The position numbers and the translations under genes are program-made. The notes under the pieces were generated by a model, which had not been told where the DNA came from, ran no database searches, and was given only the letters and a program-made list of their open reading frames with translations. A DNA stretch of 64,000 bases from Endobugula sp965214375 (GTDB lineage: Bacteria > Pseudomonadota > Gammaproteobacteria > Pseudomonadales > Cellvibrionaceae). The stretch covers positions 186,001 through 250,000 of the forward strand of contig OZ243947.1 in the NCBI GenBank assembly GCA_965214375.1. The letters are read 5' to 3'. Below, in pieces: positions 45,320 to 54,338 of this stretch; the stretch's first letter is position 1; every line of letters begins with the position of its first letter.

Positions 45320-45395
45320 GGGGCCTTAGCTCAGCTGGGAGAGCGCAACACTGGCAGTGTTGAGGTCAGCGGTTCGATCCCGCTAGGCTCCACCA
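45320..45395 (+). tRNA. tRNA-Ala (anticodon GGC)
   Basis: A 76-nt cloverleaf with an encoded CCA end. The acceptor stem GGGGCCT pairs with AGGCTCC and contains the G3:U70 pair that identifies alanine tRNAs. The anticodon stem CAACA/TGTTG closes a seven-base loop CTGGCAG with GGC as anticodon. The T arm has GTTCGATCC. Its 3' end is the likely attachment site for the integrase element that follows. Confidence 0.97.
45371..45395 (+). other. Presumed attachment site at tRNA-Ala 3' end
   Basis: The T arm and acceptor 3' half of tRNA-Ala abut a P4-like integrase gene starting 199 bp downstream in the same orientation, the classic layout for tRNA-integrated elements whose insertion keeps the tRNA intact. 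I could not find the second copy of this 3' end to the right, so the site is inferred. Confidence 0.45.
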
Positions 45396-45521
45396 ATTTC
45401 TCATATCATTCAACCCCATAACGTCTCACAACCCTTGTAATTAAAGGGTTTCAAGCGTATTGTTTGTCTCACAGCATATCAGTTCGTCTTACTACATACC
45501 GCCATATTTAACGGTATATCT

Positions 45522-45557
45522 GACGGTATCTTTGATTTCACTCTTTTAGATACCGTC
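45522..45557. repeat. Inverted/direct CGGTATC repeats upstream of integrase
   Basis: GACGGTATC at 45522-45530 and its perfect inverse GATACCGTC at 45549-45557, with a further ACGGTAT at 45511-45517, stand just before the integrase start. The layout fits arm-type binding sites for integrase or AlpA/Xis, or an operator of the integrase gene. Confidence 0.5.
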
Positions 45558-45593
45558 AAAAGGCTCTGATATAGCATTATATGGGAGTAGACG

Positions 45594-46823
45594 ATGCCAC
45601 TAACCAATATAAAAGTGAAACAAGCAGGTGCTAAAGAGAAGGCTTATAAGCTCTCTGATGGTAAAGGCCTGTATCTGTATATCACGGTAAAAGGCCAAAA
45701 ATACTGGCGTATGGACTATCGCTTTGGCGGTAAACGTAAGACCCTAGCTTTAGGTGTTTATCCAGAAGTCACCCTTGCAGATGCTCGCCGCAAATGTGAA
45801 GCAGCGAGAGATCAGCTTCACAATGATATTGACCCTTCTGATACCAAGCGTGCTAACAAAATAGCCAAAGCCCAATCACAGGAAAATAGCTTTAAAGCGA
45901 TTACCTTAGAATGGATTCAAAAAGAAGCTCGCCAGTGGTCAGAAAGTTATACTCATAAAGTTACACGAATGGTTGAAAGAGACCTATTCCCCCATCTAGG
46001 TAATCGTCCAATCGGTGATATAACACCACCAGACTTGTTGGCTGCACTAAGACGTGTGGAAAGCCGAGGTGCGATAGAAATAGCCCACAGAGTTAAACAG
46101 GTAGCAGGGCAGGTATTTCGTTATGCCATTGCTAAAGGACGAGCAGAACGAGATGCCAGTAGTGACCTTAGAGGTGCATTAGCCAGTCCGACGAAAAACC
46201 ATTTCACCGCCATTACAGACCCCAAAGAAGTTGGCAAATTGCTGTTAATGCTGGACAGCTATTAAGGCACACCAGAAGTCGTCACAGCACTGAAATTAGC
46301 CCCTTTGTTCTTTTGTCGACCCAAAGAGCTGCGACATATGGAATGGGATGAAATCGACAGAGAGAAACAAGAATGGCATATCCCAGCCCATAAAATGAAA
46401 ACCAAGGCTGATCACATAGTCCCTCTATGTAAACAAGCAATGGAAGCCCTAGATAATCTCTATCAATTAACGGGCTATCGGCAATATGTATTTCCCAGTG
46501 CCAGAAGTCCTAAGCGTCCAATGAGTGATAACGCCGTTTTATCAGCACTAAGGCGGCTAGGGATTCCTAAAGAACAAATGACAGGTCATGGCTTTAGAGC
46601 AATGGCGAGAACCTTGCTGGATGAAGAGCTAGGTTATCGTATTGAATGGATAGAATGCCAGCTTGCTCATGCTGTGAAAGATGCTAATGGTAGGGCTTAT
46701 AACCGCACTACTTATCTCAAACAGCGTAAGGAAATGATGCAGCGTTGGGCGGATTATTTGGATGGCTTACGTTTTGAAAGCAAAGTTGTTGTGAATATAA
46801 AAAGTTTTGCGAATGTCAGTTAA
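45594..46823 (+). pseudogene. P4-like tyrosine integrase, in-frame TAA
   Basis: A DUF4102 N-terminal DNA-binding domain (LSDGKGLYLYITVKGQKYWR, GVYPEVTLADARRK) is followed by a SAM-like core domain and the catalytic domain. The frame is broken by TAA at 46263-46265 inside LLMLDSY-stop-GTPEVVTALK; family members usually carry Gln or a similar residue here, so CAA to TAA is the simplest change. After the stop: ArgI in RPKELRHMEW, HxxR in GHGFRAMART, then the His of QLAHAVKD and Tyr in RAYNRTTYL. About 409 residues if intact, the normal length. The truncated product (223 residues) would lack all catalytic residues. Confidence 0.88.
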
Positions 46824-47460
46824 TTTAAAGCTAGTTAAAGTCAGTACTAATGCGCTTTTTGAACGTATTGCCATAGCTCTAGAGTCTAATAAGTTACCTA
46901 CTGTTGAGGATTCAGTCAGCCTCGAACCTTTAGCTTTGAGATATTGGGAAAAAGAAGAAAGGCCAGAATCGCTTGGCTTAAATACCAGAGTTTCTAATGG
47001 TGGAAAAAACACAAGATCAGTTAAAAGAGAAGATATACACTCTCTTATTAATCATTTTGTGCAACAAAAGCAGTCTCCAGCAGGGGTGATCTTTGCTGAG
47101 TCGATTCGTAAGTACTTAAGAGGTGAAATTTCAGCATCTAAATTACTTGGTGAAAGAGATAGGCGAAACAGAAATGGAAAGAGCTGGCAGCACTATGATA
47201 AATTGGGGGAGTTAGCTGAAATTTTTATTAGGAATTTACCCGAAGAGTGCAATTTTCATGTAGGCAATAGATCATTAATTGATAAATTAGATAATAATGT
47301 ATATTGCTTACTATCAGATTTGACAACAGTTCCGGTTGATATAGTTGAATTAAAGGATAGATATAAATTACCTCGATGCTTTAAACTAGAGCCTTTCGAC
47401 ACCGGGTTCATTTCTCCGAATCAATGGAGAGACTACCACCAAGAATTTAAACGTTACTAA
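46813..47460 (+). CDS. Hypothetical element protein
   Basis: 215 residues from ATG 46813, overlapping the integrase end by 11 bp. The sequence is mixed alpha/beta by eye with basic patches (RERDRRNRNGKSWQHYDK) and no membrane segment. A C-terminal GFISPNQWRDYHQEFKRY is notable but I recognise no family. Position directly behind the integrase suggests an element-encoded function. Confidence 0.6.
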   Translation: MSVNLKLVKVSTNALFERIAIALESNKLPTVEDSVSLEPLALRYWEKEERPESLGLNTRVSNGGKNTRSVKREDIHSLINHFVQQKQSPAGVIFAESIRKYLRGEISASKLLGERDRRNRNGKSWQHYDKLGELAEIFIRNLPEECNFHVGNRSLIDKLDNNVYCLLSDLTTVPVDIVELKDRYKLPRCFKLEPFDTGFISPNQWRDYHQEFKRY

Positions 47461-47560
47461 GTTTACATTTTTTTCTCTTCCCCACAAATATAATCCAAAA
47501 AATTAGAATTCCTCAAGACGTGTATAGATGCGTCAACTGAAGCCATGAGGAGTTATTAAA

Positions 47561-47746
47561 ATGAAATATTTACGTGTTAAGTCTGTCGCTGAGCGATTAG
47601 ATGTAAGCAAATCTACCGTTTGGCGTTTATCCCAACAGGGAGTTCTCCCCAAACCTATTAAATTATCCCCTAGAACAACTGTTTGGCGTTCTGATGAAAT
47701 AGACGAAGCGGTTAATAAGATCATGGTGACAGGGGGTAGGTTATGA
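47561..47746 (+). CDS. AlpA-family DNA-binding regulator
   Basis: 61-residue winged-helix/MerR-like protein of the AlpA/phage-regulator family: MKYLRVKSVAERLDVSKSTV is the helix-turn-helix, followed by WRLSQQGVLPKPIKLSPR and TVWRSDEIDEAV. AlpA activates excision and integrase genes in cryptic prophage CP4-57 and related elements; here it may do the same or act as excisionase. It has a GAGGAG ribosome-binding site and overlaps the next gene (ATGA). Confidence 0.88.
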   Translation: MKYLRVKSVAERLDVSKSTVWRLSQQGVLPKPIKLSPRTTVWRSDEIDEAVNKIMVTGGRL

Positions 47747-48009
47747 GTTCAGATCATATTCAGATCGAAATTATTTATATTTTATCTAGGGCTTTTGTCA
47801 AGGGGATATCGCCAGATTATTTTGATGGCTTAAATGTAAGTGAGGAATCTAAAGGAGTTGTGCATGAGCTTATTAGTGATTATTTTGAATTGATTGATGA
47901 TCATTTAGAGGCCAGAGAATTGGGTGATCTTGATGCTTCTAATAACGCCTTGGGAAAAATTTTGGATAGCATTTCTTTAAGGCTTATCTCAAAGTGCTAT
48001 ATGAGATAA
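47743..48009 (+). CDS. Small acidic element protein
   Basis: 88 residues, helical and acidic (ELISDYFELIDDHLEARELGDL). It overlaps alpA by 4 bp and is followed at once by the RepA-like gene, so it belongs to the same operon. No family recognised; no cysteine cluster or membrane segment. Confidence 0.6.
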   Translation: MSSDHIQIEIIYILSRAFVKGISPDYFDGLNVSEESKGVVHELISDYFELIDDHLEARELGDLDASNNALGKILDSISLRLISKCYMR

Positions 48010-48014
48010 ATAAT

Positions 48015-50033
48015 ATGGATATTTCGAATGAAAAATTTTTAAAAGCTATTTTTTCTGAACGTTATGATCTGGCTCATGTTACAAGCTTTATTTATGATCC
48101 AAATAAGATCCCTAAAGGAAAAAATGGTGAATGTTGGGCAGGTGGTTTATATAGAGATACTCGATTAATTGATAATGCCAATCAATTTTTTACAGTATCT
48201 CAGTTTAATCCTGATCAATATGGTAAGGCTAATCGTAGAAGATAAAATTTTATTGCCTGTTATGTTGTTGCTCTTGATGATGTAGAAGAAAAACTCCCCA
48301 TCGAAAGAGTGGAGCAATTACCACCACCAAGTATTAAATTGAAATCATCCTTGTATAGTCAGCAATGGCTATATTTATTAGCCACACCAGAGACTAATCC
48401 AGATAGGATAGATAATTTGCATGATGGATTAATAGCTGAGTCAGGTTTAGCGCCAGATGGTTGTGACCCAGGTCAAAAGGGGGTTACTCGTTATTTGAGA
48501 TTACCTGAAGGCTGTAATACCAAACAAAAGCGTATTGATGAAAATAATGGAATTCCTCCATGCTGTGAGATTATTGAGTGGAGACCAGATTTGCGTTACA
48601 AACTTGATGATCTGGCAAAACCATTTGATATTAATTTAGATACCCCTCGTAAGATTATATCTGGTGACCTTACCGATATTCCCGAGCATCCAATATTGAA
48701 TAATGATTTTATTAAAGTGAAAAAACGAATATCTACTGGGCGTTATGATGTTACTTGCCCGTGGGTTTCTGAACATACAGATGGTATCGATGATGGTTCT
48801 GCTGTATTCACAAATGCTGATAATAGTATCGGGTTTAAATGCCACCATGGAAGTTGTGAGCATCGTACAGGTAAACACTTACTTGAGTGGCTTGAGGAAA
48901 AGGAGAGCGGTTTTTCTAGCAAGATGAGAAGCTGGCAGGCATTGCAAAGTTTTTCTAATATCAATCAATCTGAATTTAAAAATTCGCCATTTAATCAACA
49001 TAAAACAGCCTTAGCACAGTTATTAGATAGATGCGCTAATGGAGAAAGTGCCGCTATGAAAAAGCAAATGAAAGAAGATAAATTCATACTTAAAGGTTTG
49101 GCTATTCAGGGGCAGTGGACAGTGTTCTATGCTGGGCCAAATACAGGTAAGACTTTACTCACTTTATGGATGCTACGAGAGGTAGTACAAGCGAATGAAA
49201 TTAACGGGGAATTAGTTATTTATGTCAACTATGATGATACCTATAAAGGCGGTGTTGAGAAGTTACAAATAGCTGAAGAGGCTGGCTTTAATATGCTGTT
49301 GCCTAATGGTAAAGGATTTAATAAAGATAGCCTTATTGACTCTATGAAAGGCATGATTGCGGAAGTAGAGGCATTAGGTGTAATTCTTATTTTGGACACA
49401 CTTAAAAAATTTACTGATTTAATGAGCAAGAGTGTTGCTTCACAGTTTGGAGAAGTGGCTAGGACTTTTGTGAGTGCCGGTGGTTCTATAATTTGCCTAG
49501 CACATACTAATAAGTATAAGGATGAAAACGGTAAAAGTGTATATTCTGGCACTACAGATATACGTGATAATGCGGATTGTGTATATACCATTGAGTTATT
49601 AGAGAGTGTGGATGGCTTTTGTGAAACTACAAATACAGTTGAATTTGAATGTAATAAAAGTCGTGGAGATGTTGCTCAAAAAATGATGTTTCAATACACC
49701 AAAGAAAAAGGCGGCGGTTATAGGAAATTATTTGATTCAGTAAAGAGGCTTGATGAAGATGACATGGAAAAAGCTTCTAAAAGTTACAGGGATCAACAAA
49801 AACAGCGTATAGATGAAGGTGTAATTGAGGTGATAAAAACGGCCATTGTAAATGGACACACCAAGAAAACAGACATATCTAAGTTTGTTTGTAATATGTC
49901 TGATTTTTCTAGACGCAATACAGTTGAGGTGCTTGAGTGTTATGAGGGTCGTCTTTGGACAGTGGAAAAAGGGGAAAAGAATTCATCAATATATTCTTTG
50001 TTACTAGCGCCTAATCCACCAGTGATTACTTAA
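48015..50033 (+). pseudogene. RepA/primase-like replication ATPase, in-frame TAA
   Basis: A single frame of about 672 codons from ATG 48015, broken by TAA at 48243-48245 (NRRR-stop-NFIACYVVALDDV). N-terminal part resembles the RepB/primase-type domain of mobile-element replication proteins (SQQWLYLLATPETNPDRI, LAPDGCDPGQKGVTRYLRLP); a middle Cys/His stretch is FKCHHGSCEHRTG; the C-terminal half is a RepA-like AAA ATPase with Walker A AGPNTGKT, Walker B-like VILILDTLKKF and ICLAHTNKYKDE. After the stop 574 codons remain open, so the lesion is the only one visible. The truncated N-terminus would encode just 76 residues; an internal start could still give the helicase part. Confidence 0.75.
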
Positions 50034-50803
50034 TAATACTCGCCGTGGCGATAGTCCCATGAACTAAAACTGTCCGCGAGGTTTGTCAGGATGCGGTCAA
50101 GATCCAATCCTTTACGGATCAACCCAGGGGCTGGCACGATAGAGCGTTCTTTGTTTTGTTCGGGAATCCAATTACCTTTGTCGTCTACCATAGACACCAT
50201 TACGCCTTGTTCATAACGGGTATCAAGAGTTTTATCCGGTTGGATAGAAGCAACATAATCATTTGCTTCAATAATCAAATCAGCCGCGTTTTCGATGCGC
50301 TCGCCAATATATTCAATTTTTCCGCGATTACCTCGACCAGAAGGGTTGGCCGAACTGGCAAAGCTCAGAATACCTTTATCCCAGTTGTTGGCGACAATCT
50401 TTTCATAGGGGGTGCCAAACTTAATCACAAAGCAGCTAGTATCTATACCATCGGTCATTAGCGGACGCACATCGGCGGGGATTTTTTCTAATGCAGAGGA
50501 TTTCCACGGTAAAATGCATCCCATCAGGATATCCTGATCCCAGTGCGATTGATAAAACGCTTCTACTTCGTTGTTCATTTCAGCGAGTGCTTTTAATTGT
50601 TCCATTGAACCGCATAAAACGACAGCAGGTTTGTTCAATGAACGATTTTTTGCTTCAAATTTTCGTTTTAGGCCTTCGGCATTCGCCGCCATAATGATAT
50701 AGCCTACTTTTGTGGGGCTCACAATCATTTTGCCTTCTGCCAAAGATTGGGCTGCTTGTTCAATAACTTCGTCTTGCCCTTGCCAACTGACCTTACTGGA
50801 CAT
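50030..50803 (-). CDS. YrdC/Sua5-domain protein
   Basis: 257 residues of the YrdC/TsaC fold family. The N-terminal signature KMIVSPTKVGYIIMAANAEG and KNRSLNKPAVVLCGS resemble the threonylcarbamoyl-AMP synthase core; later SFASSANPSGRGNRGKIEYI and TLDTRYEQGVMVSM. It differs from canonical TsaC (about 190 residues), so it may be a paralogue rather than the essential tRNA t6A enzyme. Start ATG 50803 is used; the upstream 16-residue extension is less family-like. Its stop overlaps the RepA-like gene by 4 bp. Confidence 0.75.
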   Translation of the reverse strand: MSSKVSWQGQDEVIEQAAQSLAEGKMIVSPTKVGYIIMAANAEGLKRKFEAKNRSLNKPAVVLCGSMEQLKALAEMNNEVEAFYQSHWDQDILMGCILPWKSSALEKIPADVRPLMTDGIDTSCFVIKFGTPYEKIVANNWDKGILSFASSANPSGRGNRGKIEYIGERIENAADLIIEANDYVASIQPDKTLDTRYEQGVMVSMVDDKGNWIPEQNKERSIVPAPGLIRKGLDLDRILTNLADSFSSWDYRHGEYY

Positions 50804-50860
50804 AAAAAATACCTTACCTCTGTTCAACTGTTTTTTTGAGGCGCGCATCATACAATATTT

Positions 50861-50887
50861 AAATGAGAATGGCTATCATTATCATTA
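50861..50887. promoter_or_regulatory. Fur-box-like operator between YrdC-like and esterase genes
   Basis: AATGAGAATGGCTATCATTATCATT contains TGAGAAT-G-GCTATCA (7-1-7 pattern, 11 of 14) overlapping a further TATCATTATCATT run that matches the Fur hexamer array. It lies 58 bp upstream of the YrdC-like gene and 54 bp upstream of the broken esterase gene, so it could control either or both. Confidence 0.55.
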
Positions 50888-50940
50888 GGGGCGATGGTTT
50901 TAAGCTTGTCAGTATTCCTTAATGGATGTAACAATGCGAT

Positions 50941-51879
50941 ATGACACTTTCAAAGCAGGCAAAAACCTTTCTTGAGGCGCTTTATTCCATAGAGCGACAA
51001 TCATGAATGGAGTTAGGTGCTGTGAAGGCCAGAGAGCAATACGAAGCACGGCCACCAGAGTGGGGGCCAGCCTTTGTCGAGGTGTTTTCTGTTAACAATC
51101 TTGAGATCAAAACACCGAATGCGGATGTTGCAGTGCGTATATATTGCCCCTATGGCACGCAAGAGTTATTACCTGTTGTGATGTTTTATCACGGCGGTGG
51201 GATGGTGATTGGTTCATTGGATGGTTATGATGACTTATGTCGCCAATTGGCTGTACAGTCGGGTTGTATGGTGGTTTCAGTGGATTATCGGTTGGCTCCG
51301 GAGCACACATTTCCGGCCGCGGTCAATGATGCTTATCATACATTTTTATGGGTTGCCGAGAATGCCAAAAATCTGGGTGGCGATGCCAGCCGGATAGCCG
51401 TCAGCGGTGACAGTGCCGGAGGTAATCTGGCCGCCGTGGTTGCTATTATGGCGCGCAATCATCAGGCGGCGGCTATTGCTTACCAAGTGCTTATTTATCC
51501 CGCTACGTCTCCACATGCGACCTCCGATTCTCATTTTAGGTACGCCAAGGGTTATTTTCTGGAGCGCGAAACCGTGCTGTGGTTTCATGACAGTTATATT
51601 GCGAGTGAAGAAGACCGTCAGGACTTCCGTTATGCACCGTTAATTGCAGAAAGCTTAGAAAACTTACCACCTGCGTTGGTGGTTGTGGCGGAATATGATG
51701 TGTTGCGTGATGAAGGCGTGGCGTATGCGAGGCGCTTACATCAAAGTGGGGTCTAGGTTGAGTTGGTTGAGTATAACGACATGTTTCACCCGTTTATTTC
51801 TTTGGCGGGTGTGATTGATGAGGGCAAAGACGCTATCACGATGATTGCCAATGCCCTCAAGCAACATTTGAAGCGTTAG
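50941..51879 (+). pseudogene. Hormone-sensitive-lipase-type esterase, two in-frame stops
   Basis: One frame from ATG 50941 to TAG 51877-51879 (about 312 codons) with TGA at 51004-51006 and TAG at 51754-51756. The frame is otherwise intact. First 21 residues: MTLSKQAKTFLEALYSIERQ; after the TGA, ELGAVKAREQYE; the oxyanion-hole HGGG motif (MFYHGGGMVIG), the nucleophile in SGDSAGGNLA, VVAEYDVLRDEG (catalytic Asp), and after the TAG the catalytic His in NDMFHPFISLAG. Family IV alpha/beta hydrolase that cleaves short-chain esters. A re-initiation at ATG 51007 would still lack the catalytic His because of the second stop. Confidence 0.88.
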
Positions 51880-53048
51880 TTTGAATCGAGTTTATTGGTA
51901 CCAAGTGGTAAAGAATCAACACTCACTTTCTCATCAGGCGGATACAATAATATTTCAATACGCCGATTTTTTTCTTGTGCTTTAACACTTTTACCCGTGG
52001 CTATTGGCCGAGTGCTGCCATAACCCACGGCTTGAAACTGGGCTTCAGGCAGGCCTTTTTCTGTTAAATACCGTATGGCGTATGAAGCTCTTGCGGCAGA
52101 CAGTTCCCAGTTGCTGGGATATTTTTTGGACAACGCTGAAATAATGGGTTTCTGATCGGTGTGGCCTTCCACACTGATTAAGTGCCGTGGAAAAGAACGT
52201 AATGTGTCAGCAACTAGCATCAGGGTGTTCTGACCGTGTTGATTGAGTGTGGCAGAGCCTGAAGGAAAAAGAATGGTATCTTCCAAGCGAATAATGGTGG
52301 TGCCATCTTCAAATTGTTTCACTAGACGTTTTTTTTCTGCTTTGAGTTCGTTGTTTTTTTTATCGAGTAGGGATAATTTTTGATTCAACTGCGTTAAAGC
52401 TTCTTGCTCTCTTGCCAAGCGTTGTTCCAGTGTTTCAATTTTATTGCTGAAATCCTCGATGCGTGAACGCTCAATATCCAACTGTTCCTGAGTCGAGTGA
52501 TATTGTTGACGTGATTGCTGATATTTTTGGTTGAGTGCTTCAGATGAACGATTTAAATCAGCCAGCTGTTTCTCATAGCCTGAATTTAAATCAGAGAGTT
52601 GTTTTTCATAGCCTGAGTTTAAGTCTGACAGCTGTTGCTGATAGTGACTTTCTGTGGATTTCAGTTGTTGTAGATGTTGTTGGTACTCGTTTTCCTTGCT
52701 GCTGAGTTTTTGTTCCAGAGCGTCTTTTGCTTTGGATTCGGCACGGAATTTTTCCATTTCTTTTTGGATATCAGTGATCTCCTGTTTCAATGAACGCCGC
52801 TGGCTTTCTAGGCGATACCGCTCAGATTCCTGTTCGCTCAGTGATTCCTCTTTTTCACGCAAGTCTCTCTGTGCGAAACGTAACCGTTTTTGGGTTCTAT
52901 CTAATTGTGCATTCAGCACGTCTTGGGCATTGTGGCTATCATAGAGAAAATAACCTGTGGTTCCGAGTCCCAATGTCATGATAATCAACATAATGACGGA
53001 TGCTGAACCGCATTGATTCATAGCTAAAGCGGGGGGCAATCTATTCAT
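51876..53048 (-). CDS. OmpA/MotB-domain protein with coiled coil
   Basis: 390 residues: one N-terminal membrane helix (about 17-38), a long charged coiled coil (about 45-245) and a C-terminal OmpA-like peptidoglycan-binding domain (DTILFPSGSATLNQHG; ISVEGHTDQKP; NWELSAARASYAIRYL; GYGSTRPIATGKS). It would be anchored in the inner membrane and reach the peptidoglycan, perhaps as a periplasmic spacer or stator-like protein. The coiled coil includes exact 33-bp repeats encoding LNSGYEKQLSD units. Start ATG 53048 chosen over an upstream in-frame ATG because it gives a standard inner-membrane anchor. Confidence 0.82.
   Translation of the reverse strand: MNRLPPALAMNQCGSASVIMLIIMTLGLGTTGYFLYDSHNAQDVLNAQLDRTQKRLRFAQRDLREKEESLSEQESERYRLESQRRSLKQEITDIQKEMEKFRAESKAKDALEQKLSSKENEYQQHLQQLKSTESHYQQQLSDLNSGYEKQLSDLNSGYEKQLADLNRSSEALNQKYQQSRQQYHSTQEQLDIERSRIEDFSNKIETLEQRLAREQEALTQLNQKLSLLDKKNNELKAEKKRLVKQFEDGTTIIRLEDTILFPSGSATLNQHGQNTLMLVADTLRSFPRHLISVEGHTDQKPIISALSKKYPSNWELSAARASYAIRYLTEKGLPEAQFQAVGYGSTRPIATGKSVKAQEKNRRIEILLYPPDEKVSVDSLPLGTNKLDSN
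52551..52649 (-). repeat. Tandem 33-bp (11-residue) repeats in coiled coil
   Basis: Three tandem units of about 33 bp encode QLSDLNSGYEK, QLSDLNSGYEK and QLADLNRSSEA in reverse-strand order. The first two differ by only a few bases, so they arose by recent duplication. The 11-residue period is a hendecad, compatible with a slightly right-handed coiled coil. Confidence 0.8.
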
Positions 53049-53180
53049 ATCACGACACCTGAAATGTACCTCTTGTAAGTCTAGCAAAGCCTGATATTTT
53101 TGCTGTTAGAAGCTGAAACCAAGTGTAAATGCTGTCATAATGCACGGCTGTTTTTATTCTTACAGGATCTAGAGGACGTC

Positions 53181-54302
53181 ATGGCAGTAAAACCACAGTT
53201 AACACCTGCAAACCCTAATTTCTCATCCGGGCCATGTAGCAAACGCCCCGGTTATGATGTTGCGCAACTGGAATTATCGACTCTGGGTCGCTCCCATCGC
53301 GCCGCTGTTGGTAAAGAGGCCCTGAAACGTGCCTGTACGGACACTGCAGATATACTGGGCCTGCCAGAAGGTTATCGTGTGGGTGTTGTACCTGCGTCGG
53401 ATACTGGTGCGGTAGAAATGGCAATGTGGTCCATGCTAGGTGCGCGTGGCGTTGATGCGTTGGCGTGGGAATCTTTCGGTTCCGGCTGGATTACGGATAT
53501 CAATAAACAACTGAAGCTGGATAATGTGCGTAGCATCACTGCGGATTACGGTCAGCTACCCGATTTGGCACAAGTCGATTTCTCTAATGATGTGGTGTTT
53601 ACCTGGAATGGGACCACCTCAGGTGTGCGTGTCCCTAATGGTGATTGGATTCCGGCAGATCGTGAAGGCCTAACTATTTGTGATGCAACGTCTGCAGTCT
53701 TTGCCATGGATATGCCATGGGACAAGCTTGATGTCATTACCTTTTCGTGGCAGAAAGTACTGGGAGGCGAGGGCGCACACGGTATGTTAATACTAAGTCC
53801 ACGTGCGGTAGAACGATTGGAAACCTATACCCCGCCATGGCCTTTGCCAAAAATTTTCCGTATGACCAAAGGCGGCAAATTAATTGAAGGTATTTTTCAG
53901 GGAGCAACCATCAACACTCCTTCTATGTTGTGTGTTGCCGATTATCTGGATGCGTTGAACTGGGTAAAAAGTCTCGGTGGCGTCAATGCGGCGATTGCCA
54001 AATCGAAAGATAACTTCGCAGTGATCGCCTCTTTTGTCGAAGCCAATGATTGGATTGATTTTTTGGCCGTTGAAGCGGATCAACGTTCCAATACCAGTGT
54101 GTGCCTGTCTTTGAAAGCCGATGCCGATCATGTAAAGGCCATGACCAAATTACTAGATAATGAAGGTGTTGCCTATGATATTGGTGCCTATCGTGATGCC
54201 CCAGCGGGCTTGCGTATTTGGTGTGGTGCTACCGTAGAAGCCGCAGACCTTGAAGCCCTAATGCCATGGTTGTCATGGGCGTATGAAGAAGTGACCCAAT
54301 AG
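53181..54302 (+). CDS. serC: Phosphoserine aminotransferase (TIGR01365-type)
   Basis: PLP enzyme making 3-phosphoserine from 3-phosphohydroxypyruvate and glutamate. 373 residues from ATG 53181. It starts KPQLTPANPNFSSGPCSKRPGY and includes STLGRSHRAAVGK, the PLP Lys in TFSWQKVLGGEGAHGM and GLRIWCGATVEA near the end. This is the subgroup typical of alphaproteobacteria and some archaea rather than the usual gammaproteobacterial SerC (about 360 residues with MKVFNFSAGP-like starts). It lies 36 bp before serA, so two steps of serine synthesis are in one operon. Confidence 0.9.
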   Translation: MAVKPQLTPANPNFSSGPCSKRPGYDVAQLELSTLGRSHRAAVGKEALKRACTDTADILGLPEGYRVGVVPASDTGAVEMAMWSMLGARGVDALAWESFGSGWITDINKQLKLDNVRSITADYGQLPDLAQVDFSNDVVFTWNGTTSGVRVPNGDWIPADREGLTICDATSAVFAMDMPWDKLDVITFSWQKVLGGEGAHGMLILSPRAVERLETYTPPWPLPKIFRMTKGGKLIEGIFQGATINTPSMLCVADYLDALNWVKSLGGVNAAIAKSKDNFAVIASFVEANDWIDFLAVEADQRSNTSVCLSLKADADHVKAMTKLLDNEGVAYDIGAYRDAPAGLRIWCGATVEAADLEALMPWLSWAYEEVTQ

Positions 54303-54338
54303 CGATTAACCCTCTATACAGAAGAAGTGAATAAATAC

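Larger units (their letters stand above)
45522..50033 (+). mobile_element. Decayed integrative element at tRNA-Ala
   Basis: A block of about 4.5 kb with phage/plasmid-like genes: a tyrosine integrase (in-frame stop), an unknown protein, an AlpA-type regulator, a small acidic protein and a RepA/primase-like ATPase (in-frame stop). All genes face one way and the base composition in the right part looks AT-richer than that of the housekeeping genes. No structural, conjugation, toxin or defence cargo is seen. The left end is at the tRNA; the right end is not defined and may lie at 50033 or beyond. Both the integrase and the replication gene are interrupted, so the element should be immobile. Confidence 0.7.

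Noticed and set aside
45185..45421. 78-residue forward frame covering tRNA-Ala
   Set aside because: It overlaps a perfect tRNA and its promoter and has no ribosome-binding site or protein-like composition.
45430..45450. AACCCTT/AAGGGTT hairpin after tRNA-Ala as terminator
   Set aside because: Stem is only 7 bp and no T tail follows; kept out of the feature list.
46807..46812. TTG start for the gene after the integrase
   Set aside because: An ATG two codons downstream is the simpler start.
45396..52000. Second copy of the tRNA-Ala 3' end as right attachment site
   Set aside because: None seen by eye in this range; it may be diverged or outside the stretch I could scan, so the right boundary is left open.
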